Below, piece by piece: positions 1-10,686 of a stretch of DNA of 64,000 nucleotides; the first letter of the stretch is position 1; each line of letters starts with the position of its first letter. The stretch lies in contig NW_024468559.1 in assembly GCF_001632365.1 (NCBI RefSeq), positions 136,439-200,438 on the forward strand, in the 5' to 3' direction. A program made the translations under genes and the position numbers. The stretch is from Laetiporus sulphureus 93-53 (taxonomy: Eukaryota > Basidiomycota > Agaricomycetes > Polyporales > Laetiporaceae). The notes beneath the pieces were generated by a model that did no database searches, had not been told where the DNA came from, and saw nothing but the letters and a program-made list of their open reading frames with translations.

Positions 1-149
1 CTCAGCCGTGCCGTACAATGGCGTACTCGACTGAGGTGTCTACTACGAGAAACGCGTCGTTATGTAGGTGCGCGCCAACCACGTGACCGCGCTGTCAAAC
101 CCGTCAATCCATTCCTCCCCATTCGCTCCTGACCGGTCTCGTTCCAACA
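1..149 (-). repeat. 3' LTR of the copia element (truncated by window)
   Basis: Matches 4688-4836 with one mismatch. On the element's strand it begins TGTTGGAACGAG, directly after a purine run. The far end, about 22 bases judging by the other LTR, is outside the window. Confidence 0.93.
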
Positions 150-159
150 CTCCCCCTAG
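150..159 (-). other. Polypurine tract of the copia element
   Basis: On the minus strand CTAGGGGGAG directly precedes the 3' LTR and overlaps the polyprotein stop codon (TAG at 156-158). Position and composition are those expected of the plus-strand primer of an LTR retrotransposon. Confidence 0.8.
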
Positions 160-3100
160 ACCGCGACACCCAGCATGTCTAAATGTTTGTGAAGGGTGGG
201 CTGTGCGAGTGGCTTGGTGAAAATATCAGCGGGGTTTTCGGTCCCGGGTATGTGTGCGATATCAATCTGTTTTTGTCGTATCGCTTCGCGCAACCAATGA
301 TATCGGACGTTGAGGTGCCTGACACGCGTAAAATTTACCGCCCTCTTTGCTAGACTCTCCCCACCTGTGCTGTCCATCCTTATGACCACTGGAGTGCTGA
401 TCGGAAGGAACACGTCAGCCATGAACTTCTCTATCCACAATGCCGTCTGTCCGGTATGAACAGCCGCAATATACTCTGCCTCGGTGGTCGATAGGGCCAC
501 AACCTCCTGGCGGCGTGAGCTCCAAGACACAGGCCCACCTGCCATGATCATAATGTGCCCCTGTGTCGAACGGCCAGTGTCCGCGCAATCAGAATAGGAT
601 GAGTCCGAGTATAGGACAGGTTGGAGGCTCGACCTTGGGTGGTCCGCGCTGTAGTAAGTGATCCCATAGTCCACTGTCCCCTTGATATAACGCAGCACTC
701 TCTTGAGGGCTCGCCAATGTTCAATCCCTGGATTCGCCATGTATCGGCTAAGAACCTGCACGGAATACGAGAGGTCAGGGCGAGTTGCGACAAAGAGATA
801 CATGATCGATCCCAGTGCCTCGCGGTATGGGATGGTCGCCATTTCCGTTGCATCATCAGGTGCGACAAGGTTAGTCAGTTTCGAAAGCTTCATGCCAGGT
901 TCCAGGGGCGTCGAGACAGGATTCGCGTCTTGCATACCAAAGCGTTCTAGGACACGCAAGGTGTACGCACGTTGGGTCAAACGCAGCGTGCCTTTGGCTC
1001 GGTCACGCTCGATAGCAACCCCAAGCATGTAGGTGAGCTCGCCTCCCCCACTAAGCTTGTAGCGCGCCGCTAAGTCCCCACGAGTAATGGCCAGCCCATC
1101 CGCAGAATCGGCAGCAGAAGTGATATCGTCCGTATAGGTAGCGGTGATGGAAAGACCATGATCGTCAATGCGCGCACGAACGCACTCATCGGCGCGGGAC
1201 CGCATGAACCCCAAGTCCTGGTAAGTGCTGTCGAGATCATTCCACCATTCATGGCCAGACTGCATTACCCCATACAGGGCACGCTCCAGCGCACAGACCC
1301 AGTCAGGGTGTTCTGCATCCTCGTAGCCCGGCGGCTGGGACATATAGACGGACTCCGACAGAGTGGCATTGAGGTAAGCTTTCTCAACGTCGTCTTGACC
1401 CATTTCCATCCCACGGTGTGTAGCAATGGCACAGACAGTGCGAAGCGACTCAAAACGGACAACCGATGCAGTGATCTCGAAGAAGTCGACGCCCGGGATT
1501 TGATGGAACCCCTTGGCTACAAGACGTGCCTTCGGTTTCCACTTCCCGACATCATTGTACTTCTGAGCGTATGCCCACTTGCACCCCACAACATTCATGT
1601 GATCCTGGCGAGGTACGAGCTTCCAAGCACCAATTTTGATTAGACCGTCCATTTCTTTGTCCATCGCAGGTGCCCATATCTCGCTCGTAGCCATGGCCTG
1701 TTTGTACGTGGTAGGACAGGTCCCGCCTTCATATATGAATGGGTCTGATGAAGCAACAGATGCAGAATGACCGTCGGCGGTGAATGCCGCAACATAGGCC
1801 GCGGTCGACGCGATCTCATCGTTGGCCCATGATTCACCACGCGCACGGGCCTCTTCCTCACGCTGGGTGGCCTCTCGTGACTCTCGCAGCGCTCGGCTTT
1901 CGACAGGTTGCCGCGTTGATCGGCGCGGTGCAGGAACGGATAAAGGGGCAGGAGCGAGCACTGGTGCGGCCGCAACAATGTCGACATCAGACACAGGATA
2001 AGGCTCGACCGGAGCTCCCCCATGCTGCGGTGCCAGAACAGTGTCGGATGCAAGTTCAGGTGCAGGAGGATCAGCTGGGGCAGGAATGGCATGTTCCTGC
2101 CCATAGATATCAGCGGACTCACAGGTGCGGTGACCCTTGGCCTCCTCGAAGACCACATCGCGCGAACGGATGATTCCTCCCCTCAGCCCAGCAGTAGGAT
2201 CCCACAGACGATAGTTCGCGTCATCAGTATAGCCCACGAGAATGCATCGGCGCGACTTCGGATCGAGCTTGTTCCGAGCGTCATCGGTAATCCTGGCCCA
2301 TGCGACAGATCCAAACGCACGCAAGTGCACTACGTTAGGTATACGGCCATGCCAACGTTCATATGGAGTACGTCCTTTCTGCCTCACAGAGGGAGTCAGA
2401 GACTTAAGGTAAGCAGCGGTGTTGAACGCTTCGGCCCAGAGGTAATTTGGGACACCGGCATCATACAGCATAGCTCGGGCATGGTCAGCGAGGGTGCGAT
2501 GGCCTCGCTCACTCACACCATTTTCCTGGGGGGTATAGGGTACTGTCGGCTCTGCAACAATCCCATTGTCCCGGAAATACGCCGTCCAGGCCTCGTTATT
2601 AAACTCGGTGCCATTATCGAAACGAACGCGGCGCAGCTTGCAACCGGTTTGCCGCTCGGCCATGCGGTGGAAAGCTTGAAAGCATCCCAACGTCTCGTCC
2701 ATGGACTTGTTTGCGAGGGGGTACACCATGGTATAGGATGATGCACCATCGTCGATGGTCATGAGATAGCGTGCACCGCCGAGGGAAGCAACGGGGAAAG
2801 GCCCCATCAAGTCCACGTAAACACGTTCGAGGAGCTCCGTCTCAACCTCGGATGGGCGGAACGGTGCGCGAGTCTGTTTCCCTTTCAGACAATCCTCACA
2901 CTTTCCAGTAGGACGTTCTCCCTTCACAGTCATACCAGAGACGACGTTGGACCGTGCCATCATCTGGACGGTCAGCTCGCTGATGTGCCCGAGTCTGCGA
3001 TGCCAAGTCACAATGTCGGTCACAGAACCATGACCATCGACAGCTAGGGCACGATGGTCATAAGCGAGGTATGCGCGAGGGAGATCCGGTAAGTCCGCTA

Positions 3101-4538
3101 GGTCAACCGTGGTGAACTCCGCCTCATATAGGTCTCCTGACGTTAAAGTGCAGGTGAACATGATCCTTCCTGCCTTTCCCATCACCGTCATTGTTCCCGC
3201 TGCCCCAGAGAACGAATACCCAGCGCGATCGAGGCGGGGCATCGAGATCAAGTTGGCCACGAGGTCCGGGGTGTGAATGGCATTCTGGAATGTGACGACG
3301 GATCTTCGCCCGCCTATCATCATCTGTACAGTGACATTCCCGACCCCTACTATACTGAAGGAAGAGCCCTTCTTCGCTCCATTGCCCAAGGTTGGAGTGA
3401 GGGGCATGTAGTCGACAAAGCTCGCACGGTCCACAAAACAGTGGTGAGTGGCACCTGTGTCCACATATGCTCTCAAGGTCCCATTGTTGATAGGCTCGAC
3501 ACGAGGAAGATTTACGAGGTGCGCGCTGGCCAAGAAAATGTGATAGTCATACTCTGATGCACGTTCATTTGCATTGTTCGCTGAACGAGCAGTAGCAGTG
3601 GTAAGATGGGCTTGTGGCAGAACATGAGGGCTGGGTGCCACAGCTCCAGATGCAGTCGCAGTCGACGCTGCCGTGGCCTGCTTGGCTGCCAATGCCTTCG
3701 CCGCAGGTGAGCCCTTCTTCGGGACCGGCTTCATCCAACCCGATGGCTGCTGACCCTCTCGTCCGCCGCCCTCACAGAAACAGTTGGACTGCAAGTGACC
3801 CTTCGCTCCGCACCACTCGCATATCAACATGGCTTTAGCCCACGTCATAAACGCACTCGTAGTTTGCGGCATGACTTGGTCGGTACCCATTGGATTGAGC
3901 GGGTTACCGGCCTGTATGCGGTCGTTCTCGAAGACCGCGAGGATGGAGTCCATAACGACATCGGGATCAGTTTGCAATAGGAGCGAGGTGCAGGTGAATC
4001 GCAGGGATGGCAGGTTCGACATCGAATTGCATACGACGATTGCAAATCTAGCGGCATCGAACGTTGACCCCAGGTCGCGCGCGGCGCGCCAACGGCGACG
4101 AAGCTCGGTGAAGTGGTCCTGTAGGTCCGTTCCCTCAACCCATACACACGCCTTGAGGTAATCCTCGGCGTTCGTGATTGTCAACGCAGTCTTCCGCTCC
4201 CGTTTCTGTACCAGAGCCGTCCACACTTGGTGCGCCGTCTTTCCATCTTCTTCCACCCCGGTGCCGATAAAGTCGACGACGTTCAGGGTGATAATTGCCT
4301 TCGCAAATTCATCGTGTTTATCCCACAGCTCCCGCTCTGCCATGGCGAGTGCGATGTCGCCTGGATCCGCGCCTGGAGATGCCGGGGGTGGACGTGTAAG
4401 CGTTCCGGTGAGGTGCGCATATAGTCCTCGAATCTTGGTTATAGTGATGACCTTGCCTTTCCAGTCGAACCAGTTGGCTTTGCTAAGCTGCTGGCTCTCC
4501 GGGAGGATGGGCACCTTCACGTCGGTGATAGCCGCCAT
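156..4538 (-). CDS. Copia Gag-Pol polyprotein
   Basis: Single 1460-residue frame. In order: a UBN2-type Gag domain (about residues 1-215); a CCHC zinc knuckle C-x2-C-x4-H-x4-C at 240-253; an aspartic protease with DTGA at 360-363; a GAG-pre-integrase HHCC zinc region followed by the integrase core (about 515-750) with D in VDLMGP, D in FDNGTEF and E in PQENGVSE; a reverse transcriptase (about 960-1200) with its catalytic pair in YTDDI in place of the usual YVDD; and a copia RNase H (about 1290-1430) with STTEAEYIA. The order PR-INT-RT-RNaseH is diagnostic of copia rather than gypsy. The protein copies the element through an RNA intermediate. All key residues I can check are present, and Gag and Pol are in one frame with no recoding site needed. 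Confidence 0.96.
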   Translation of the reverse strand: MAAITDVKVPILPESQQLSKANWFDWKGKVITITKIRGLYAHLTGTLTRPPPASPGADPGDIALAMAERELWDKHDEFAKAIITLNVVDFIGTGVEEDGKTAHQVWTALVQKRERKTALTITNAEDYLKACVWVEGTDLQDHFTELRRRWRAARDLGSTFDAARFAIVVCNSMSNLPSLRFTCTSLLLQTDPDVVMDSILAVFENDRIQAGNPLNPMGTDQVMPQTTSAFMTWAKAMLICEWCGAKGHLQSNCFCEGGGREGQQPSGWMKPVPKKGSPAAKALAAKQATAASTATASGAVAPSPHVLPQAHLTTATARSANNANERASEYDYHIFLASAHLVNLPRVEPINNGTLRAYVDTGATHHCFVDRASFVDYMPLTPTLGNGAKKGSSFSIVGVGNVTVQMMIGGRRSVVTFQNAIHTPDLVANLISMPRLDRAGYSFSGAAGTMTVMGKAGRIMFTCTLTSGDLYEAEFTTVDLADLPDLPRAYLAYDHRALAVDGHGSVTDIVTWHRRLGHISELTVQMMARSNVVSGMTVKGERPTGKCEDCLKGKQTRAPFRPSEVETELLERVYVDLMGPFPVASLGGARYLMTIDDGASSYTMVYPLANKSMDETLGCFQAFHRMAERQTGCKLRRVRFDNGTEFNNEAWTAYFRDNGIVAEPTVPYTPQENGVSERGHRTLADHARAMLYDAGVPNYLWAEAFNTAAYLKSLTPSVRQKGRTPYERWHGRIPNVVHLRAFGSVAWARITDDARNKLDPKSRRCILVGYTDDANYRLWDPTAGLRGGIIRSRDVVFEEAKGHRTCESADIYGQEHAIPAPADPPAPELASDTVLAPQHGGAPVEPYPVSDVDIVAAAPVLAPAPLSVPAPRRSTRQPVESRALRESREATQREEEARARGESWANDEIASTAAYVAAFTADGHSASVASSDPFIYEGGTCPTTYKQAMATSEIWAPAMDKEMDGLIKIGAWKLVPRQDHMNVVGCKWAYAQKYNDVGKWKPKARLVAKGFHQIPGVDFFEITASVVRFESLRTVCAIATHRGMEMGQDDVEKAYLNATLSESVYMSQPPGYEDAEHPDWVCALERALYGVMQSGHEWWNDLDSTYQDLGFMRSRADECVRARIDDHGLSITATYTDDITSAADSADGLAITRGDLAARYKLSGGGELTYMLGVAIERDRAKGTLRLTQRAYTLRVLERFGMQDANPVSTPLEPGMKLSKLTNLVAPDDATEMATIPYREALGSIMYLFVATRPDLSYSVQVLSRYMANPGIEHWRALKRVLRYIKGTVDYGITYYSADHPRSSLQPVLYSDSSYSDCADTGRSTQGHIMIMAGGPVSWSSRRQEVVALSTTEAEYIAAVHTGQTALWIEKFMADVFLPISTPVVIRMDSTGGESLAKRAVNFTRVRHLNVRYHWLREAIRQKQIDIAHIPGTENPADIFTKPLAQPTLHKHLDMLGVAV

Positions 4539-4652
4539 GGTGGAATATTGAGCACGAATATTAATGCGAATATGATGACTATGTCGATTGGTTCTCGAAT
4601 ATTGGAGAGTCGATGGCTGATGCGATGTTTCGTACGGCTATATGCGCTCTTC

Positions 4653-4665
4653 GGGGCTCATAACC
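4653..4665 (-). other. Probable primer binding site
   Basis: On the element's strand GGTTATGAGCCCC directly follows the ...AACA end of the 5' LTR, where the minus-strand tRNA primer binds. I cannot name the tRNA without a search. Confidence 0.6.
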
Positions 4666-4836
4666 TGTTATGAACGCAACGCTACGTCTCAGCCGTGCCG
4701 TACAATGGCGTACTCGACTGAGGTGTCTACTACGAGAAACGCGTCGTTATGTAGGTGCGCGCCAACCACGTGACCGCGCTGTCAAACCCGTCAATCCATT
4801 CCTCCCCATTCGCTCCTGAGCGGTCTCGTTCCAACA
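4666..4836 (-). repeat. 5' LTR of the copia element
   Basis: 171 bases, TG...CA on the plus strand (TGTTATGAAC to GTTCCAACA). Matches the left LTR over all 149 comparable positions except one. The next bases, ACCTG at 4837-4841, would be one copy of the 5-base target duplication. Confidence 0.9.
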
Positions 4837-5112
4837 ACCTGCCAGAAGGTGGAGAAGTTCATCGGAATGCTTGGACTTCGCCTGGCTTGAGGGGGAGTGT
4901 TGGAATATCAAGCCTAGCCAAGATAAGTATTAACTTATATTTCTACTTATCAGTCAGTATTTCCTTTTACGTACTTATCGGGCATTAGCGTCCGTAAGAC
5001 TTTTCACCCGCTTCGCTCGTTCTGCGGGCTTCAGTCCTTCTATCATCAAGGAACTGAAGCCCTTTGACTCTAGCGTGTGTCCTCCCGTCCACTCCTTTTC
5101 CATCCATTTACA
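4837..5112 (+). mobile_element. Remnant of an older copia element: polyprotein end, polypurine tract and LTR
   Basis: Plus strand. The frame from 4843 to the stop at 4888-4890 reads QKVEKFIGMLGLRLA, the usual copia polyprotein C-terminus (compare the MLG ending of the element to its left). GGGGGAG at 4891-4897 is the polypurine tract, and an LTR runs from TGTTGGAATATC at 4898 to CCATTTACA at 5112, about 215 bases. The rest of the element must lie left of the window, beyond the younger insertion. The LTR end is fixed by the resumption of transporter-like sequence at 5113. Confidence 0.75.
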
Positions 5113-5235
5113 CCGACGTGGTCCGCGATGTAGTCCGCCGAGACACACCCCAAAATTGACGCCGCGTTCAAAATCGGAACAAGGTAGAACGCGAGTTCGG
5201 TACTCGCAGCTGTCTTTCCCTGGACGAAGGCACAA
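5113..5235 (-). pseudogene. Fragment of a monocarboxylate-transporter-like MFS gene
   Basis: The minus strand encodes AFVQGKTAASTELAFYLVP, then ILNAAS...DHVG, matching residues of the intact MFS transporter encoded at 33.67-33.78 kb. By eye there are about 14 differences over roughly 119 bases. Similarity stops at the LTR boundary at 5112/5113, so the copia LTR inserted into this copy. On the other side it fades near 5235. Only about 40 residues remain and no full gene surrounds them. The rest of the copy, if kept, lies left of the window. Confidence 0.75.
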
Positions 5236-8200
5236 AAGCGCTGGACTCCATCGCCCATGCCGCGGCGAACCCAAGCGCGTCGATACTGCTCTCGCTCAGG
5301 CTGATGTACCTGACGTTTCCGCTCTCGACATAGGGTGGGAGGGTCTTCATTATGATTGTCTTAGGGGCAAACCGATCGACACTAGTTGAAGAGCTTAAGA
5401 CAATGCGAGATCCGACCCTCGATGGGCATTCAAGTCCATGCAAAGAGTGCAGTGAGTGGGTTTTCAAGTTGCTGTCTGATGCAGGATGACTTACCGTTCG
5501 ATTTCGTCTTGTCCACAGCTCCTGGCTGAGTTTAAGCTGCGGAATTTGGTCACGGGGAAATTCTGAGCATGTCGCTTAAGAGTCGTGGACCACTGTCCTC
5601 GCTTGACGGTCCCAGAAATCGTGAAAATCAGAACTCGCCCCTATGGCCATCTGAAGCCAAATAATTTAATTGTGCGCTAGTGCCATACCTGTCTGCGGTG
5701 TACCAGAACGTCACTCCACAGTCTGTAGCGTAAGTCAGAGTCTCAAAGATCTCTTCGTCTGTCTTTCCGTAGAACCCTCCGATACCGGTGGAACCCGAGT
5801 ATTGTATTGTGCCTTGTCATGAGCGTGGACGAGACAGATCCATCCAGGTCCATCGGTTCAAGGCCAGTGACACTGACTGAAGGGCGATCGTGGCGAAGCT
5901 CGCGGGTCGGGAAGGAGATAGGCATCGTTTGCTATGCCCGCTGCGAGACATCAATGGGCTCTCGTATGAAGTTACAGCAGTCGTGTTCGTCCAGTGAACG
6001 TCAACAATTGTCACGAGCACCTCGTTTTCCGTTATAATTCGTACTGCAGCATCATTTATTGGCAGAATCTGCACTCGCAGGTGAAGATGGGTCCTGGAGT
6101 CCACTGGGATTATCCAAACTTCTAACAGCGGTCACAAGGCAAAGTAACTGCAATATTGCAGGTCAATACTGCAGGTACGAGCGTGGTCTCTAGCGTTCCT
6201 ACGCGTGCCTGTGATGTCACACATTCAGTTTCCAAGGCATGCGAGTGTCCAGAAAGTCGAATCCACGGGAACAGATGTTCCATGATGTTCGCCAGTCGCT
6301 CCGACGTTCTCACCTCTTGAGGAGCTCCCGAAGAAGATGTTCAGGTCATCTTCAGTTATCAAAAATGAGTCATTATCTTATTTACCTTTGACGATGGGAT
6401 GAGCGGGTGCCTACAATGACCCTACTCCTGTTACATAGGTCATACTGGGAGTGAGCCGGCGGCTTGCACATGCGACACATCATGATTGTCAAAAGAAATT
6501 GTTGCACAGTAGGACAGGTCGCGAGATACGACTGGCTCAGTCCGAGCATTACTTGGGTGTTGAAATTCACGTTGAAACGTTGAAACATTGACGTTGACCT
6601 TTGACCGCAGCGCGTTGAGCGCTTGAGCCCATCGGTCACTCAGTCACGGAAGTGGCACTACACCTTGTCACGCCAATTTGAACGCGCGGCGCGTCACGAT
6701 TATTTGCATGTACTATAAGTACATACATCGAAATGCACTCAACTTCAGCACTATCCGCGGCTCTCAAATACAAAGATCCAAGACTGAATATATACTCTGA
6801 GAAAGTCTGCAATTTTTGTGCACAGGATGCACGTGTGTGCATACTGTGATACTTCGCTCGCTGGCTGACCGTTCAGCCTCTTGTTCAAGCTCAAGCCTCT
6901 TCCCAGTAGCACCATCAGATAATTACACTGAACACTGGATCTTCACTCACACAATGTTTAAGCAAAAATCTAGCACATAGAGCCAGCACTGGCCATGAAG
7001 CAATCAGAAGGCCAAGGATTAGCTCGTGACCTTCGCAGGCTTGTAGTATCCACTACCAGGTCTGTGAGCTCATGTTGGCGTTCGCCCATGTTCATGATGC
7101 TAAATCCACAGCAGATGAAACCGAGCTCCCATCATTAATTAGGAAATCTGGACGCAGTCAATCAGGACAAGCGCGTCGATTGCGAATATCAATTCTTGTG
7201 TTGAAGGAGTCTGCGCTTGCAGGCATAATCGCGTGCTCTACCAACGCTGCGATCATTAACCTTATGTGAATTCCACACGCACATTTCTCTCATTGGGCTG
7301 ACGCTGAATTGAAGTGAGTTAGTTTTGTTAGATGAAACTCGTACATGTCCCGTATCACACTGACGAACAGGAAGGCATCACTACCAATCTCGGGGTACCA
7401 AGGATGAAACACGCCAACCAAACAATATATAGTCGTACGTAGTTCCTTCATGTAGGATTTTGCTGTCCAGACCCAACAGCATGCCTGACTCTATGGGTAT
7501 GCATATGCGCGTTCAGAAACGTTACGAGTCGATGGCACTAGGTACTCCGCGATAGACGCCTTTGATTCCGTGCTCGGCACAGAATAAGGTCACCACCTCA
7601 ACGCGTTATAGCTATCGGAGTCTTCTCGGGTATTATTCAACATGGAACTGGAAGCTGTCCATAATAGACTGGTGTGCGGAACATGCACCGTACCATGTAC
7701 GGACGACCCAGGCAGGCCTCCACAAGCTCCGGGCACTTACAAAGACACTTGTTTTCGGTAGAATTTGGGAGGGGCACAGAAGAGCACTATCCCACCCTTC
7801 TGCGACTTCTGATGTTTCATGAGCCCGCAAAGGCGAAGTGGCTGTCTTTAGAAAGGCGAGCTCTACTACGCACGGTGCGGACCGAGGCTGTGCGGTGGCA
7901 ACAGTGCCGGGTGCAAAACTGGAGGCGGATAGAAGGAATCGTTGTGTTGTGGGAGAGCGTTACAGAGAGGAGAATGCCGTGCTCGACGGCGGGCAAGAGA
8001 CGCCGAAGAAGACATCATGGATGTGGTCACAAGTTGTGAGACTAGACTTCGACGTGCTTTCGGAGGAATGGACTACATTGGACACGGTCTGTGCGTACTC
8101 AGTGCATGCCGGCTTCCTGGCTGTTGAACATCTCCATGACGCCATTCCGCCTGGCGCCCCGTTTGGACCAACGTCCCAACCTGGTCGTCACCATTTACCA

Positions 8201-9265
8201 TGTTCCTAACAGCACTTTAACAGAAATCCATGCAGCAGAAGATGTGCAGTGGCCAGACCTGATCAGAAGGCCGACACATTCGCCCTCCCTCCAAGCCTAC
8301 TGGTTGCTTCCAAAGGGTGTGGCAATGCTAGGCATCGTGTGATTGTTAAGTCCGTGTTCACGCTCATATCGCATTTCTCGAGAAACTGTCAACAACTGAC
8401 GGTGCCATCGAGACCAACGAGGGAGACGCTGTTAGATTGATGCTGCATTCGAATGCTCGCAGCATACACATTTTGCGGTCTCCAGCCCGCAGTCGTCGAG
8501 CTATCAGTACAACTCGTGGATCACGTCGCTATCAGCGCGTGTGGGTCGCATGACTCACCATCGCCAGATATCTCTGATCGTGGAGCATAGCCCGTGTTCG
8601 ATGTACGGTAAGTTACGTCAACATTCATCAGATGAAGACATTGCAGCAATTCAATAAACAGTGTAGCACAGGTGCGGGGCGGTAAACGGGCAGTCGCTAA
8701 CGGCCTGATATCAGGTTGCTGCTGCAGAACGTAAAAGCTTGCTCAAACAATCATGCCGGTGTCTCCCAATCACCGGTAAGTGTCTTGCTACATTCAATAC
8801 TCCCATAAGATGTCCCGTTTGCGAATCGACATGTAATCAATAAGCTAGAGATACTGCGTGATATTAATGTGAGTTGTGCACTCAAGGCATTAGGCCTGAA
8901 AAGGAGGCTTGAAGCTTGACGTCCAAATAATACCATCTGTTGTATTAAGGTTTCTTCCGGAGCAGCAAATGATGAAGGCGATGATTGCCATTTGGAAGTT
9001 GCGCTATTCAGACCTGTGCACAGACCACAAAAAGCGCGGAGTAATGTGGTCTGATTACATGTGTTCCGCTGTATTGCCGATATCGCGATCTGTATTAGTT
9101 TGACGGAGCATCATGCATGACATCTCAGCGTTAGCCTTCCTCCATGTGACCAGAGCTAACCTGCCTGCAGGTATTGCCGCTGAGTCGGTAGACCGAGCCT
9201 ACGCTCCCGGACATAAAGCGCATTACGACTGTTCGCCAAACACCCAACCCTCTTCCTGGTGAATT
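5236..9265. other. 4-kb region without a recognisable gene
   Basis: Only short overlapping frames in all six readings. A plus-strand frame at about 5335-5490 (MIVLGANRSTLVEELKTMRD) looks like an exon remnant, but I cannot assign a family. I see no tRNA, tandem array or LTR here. Confidence 0.5.
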
Positions 9266-10686
9266 ATGGCTTCTTCGGAGCAATCCAGCAGTGGCGGAAC
9301 TGGATACGGTAGCCGCACATTTGCTCACCATTCCGACGGTCATGAAGGATTCCAGGTAATACTTAGCATTATGTCCGTCCAATTATCTTAAGTTGACTCA
9401 GCTTTCCAGGCAGTGCCAGAAGGGGACTTCTGGAAGAATTGGCACTCCATCTGTGAACAACGATGGAATTCGCTAACCCCACTACAGCGAGGTTCATTCG
9501 AGAGTCTGATCTCTATTGAAAAGGAGATCGAGGAGTTGACTGGAGTGGAAGAAACCATTCGACAGGATCTCAGAATGGAGTACGGCGAAGCGGATCCCGT
9601 AGAGATGCGGAGAATGTACAGGGATCGTTGCAAGGCCACCAAATCGCGTGATGACTGGGACAAACTTATGCGTCTGTGTCACCTTCATACACTCAACAAA
9701 GAGAAGAACAGCCTCCTCTGGGTCCTTGCACAAGGTTTTCCCTTGAGTGCCGAGCGGATCCAAAGTGCTCCCATCTCGCGCCTTCAGGTATGTCATTGTC
9801 ATTCTCTCTCAACATTTTTTAATGCTCTGTCCAGGATGTACAATCCTCTTCGGCGCGGATCCCACCTTTGTGGGCGGTTATCATCGGCATCGACAGCTAC
9901 CCGCGAGCCAGATTGCATGGCGCAGTCAAGGATGCAAAAAACATGCAGCAATATCTAGTAGAGTCTCTTCACGTTCCCGACAGTAACATCGTCATGTTGC
10001 TTAATCAGCATGCCACGCGCGAAAATATTATCAAGACACTTTACGACCATCTGCACGACAATGGCAGGATCGAACATGGCGACGCCATTTTCATCCATTT
10101 CTCCGGACACGGGGCCTCCTATCCCGCTCGTTCTCCTTCATCAGAGTCTGTGGAGGCCATCGCTCCTGTAGATCGCGGCACCTCGAAACGTGGCAAACAT
10201 GCAGTCACTGACATCAGTGACCGCGAACTCAACCTGTTCCTGGGGGACTTGCGCGAGAGAAAAGGTCCAAACATCACACTCACGTTGGATTGTTGCTTCG
10301 CGAATGGAGTTACGCGGGGTGGTCACAGCGTTCGCCGGACTGATCCACTCGGGGATGACTATAGACCGATGTTGCGCGCTGCTGAGCAGAACCCGCGGAA
10401 GCGATGGAGGACAGGATCAACAGCGGACGGAGTTTACAGTCCTAACGCATTCTCTCATGTCTTGCTTGCCGCCTGCCATGATTACGAGCAGGCGGTGGAC
10501 ACTGATGAGGGTGGGGCATTCACTGTAGCGCTCTTGAGGCAACTGCGGTCTGTTCACCTGAACGATACAACATATCCAGAGCTATTGCAGGGAATTATCC
10601 TGCCAAGTGCGCGCCAGACTCCCGTTGCCTCAGGTCGGTACAAGGATAACTTCATCTTCAGGATTGGACATGGACGCATCAGATGA
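9266..10686 (+). CDS. Caspase-domain (peptidase C14-like) protein, copy A
   Basis: Three exons, 9266-9355, 9410-9787 and 9835-10686, with GT..AG introns of 54 and 47 bases, all phase 0, giving 439 residues. Exon 1 is a short Ser/Gly-rich leader. Exon 2 (31-156) is a charged, probably helical N-terminal domain containing DPVEMRRMYRDRC and LHTLNKEKNSLLW. Exon 3 is a caspase p20-like domain starting LWAVIIGIDSYPRARLHGAV, with the catalytic dyad His248 in HFSGHGASY and Cys310 in LDCCFANG. The family comprises cysteine proteases linked to cell death and stress in fungi; the substrate here is unknown. Splice sites were chosen by matching copy C at 15260, whose exon 2 is also exactly 378 bases. No stop or frameshift is seen. 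Confidence 0.88.

Larger units (their letters stand above)
1..4836 (-). mobile_element. Ty1/copia LTR retrotransposon, nearly complete
   Basis: A minus-strand copia element: right LTR (its 5' LTR) at 4666-4836, primer binding site, one uninterrupted Gag-Pol frame, polypurine tract, then the left LTR (its 3' LTR), cut by the window edge about 22 bases short. The two LTRs differ at one base over the 149 positions that can be compared (C at 134 against G at 4821), and the polyprotein frame has no stop, so insertion looks recent and the element may still be mobile. It has landed in the 3' end of another copia element that runs the other way. The left target-site duplication lies outside the window and cannot be checked. 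Confidence 0.95.

Noticed and set aside
621..4551. Many plus-strand frames opposite the copia polyprotein
   Set aside because: They are antisense shadows of a well-supported 1460-codon gene.
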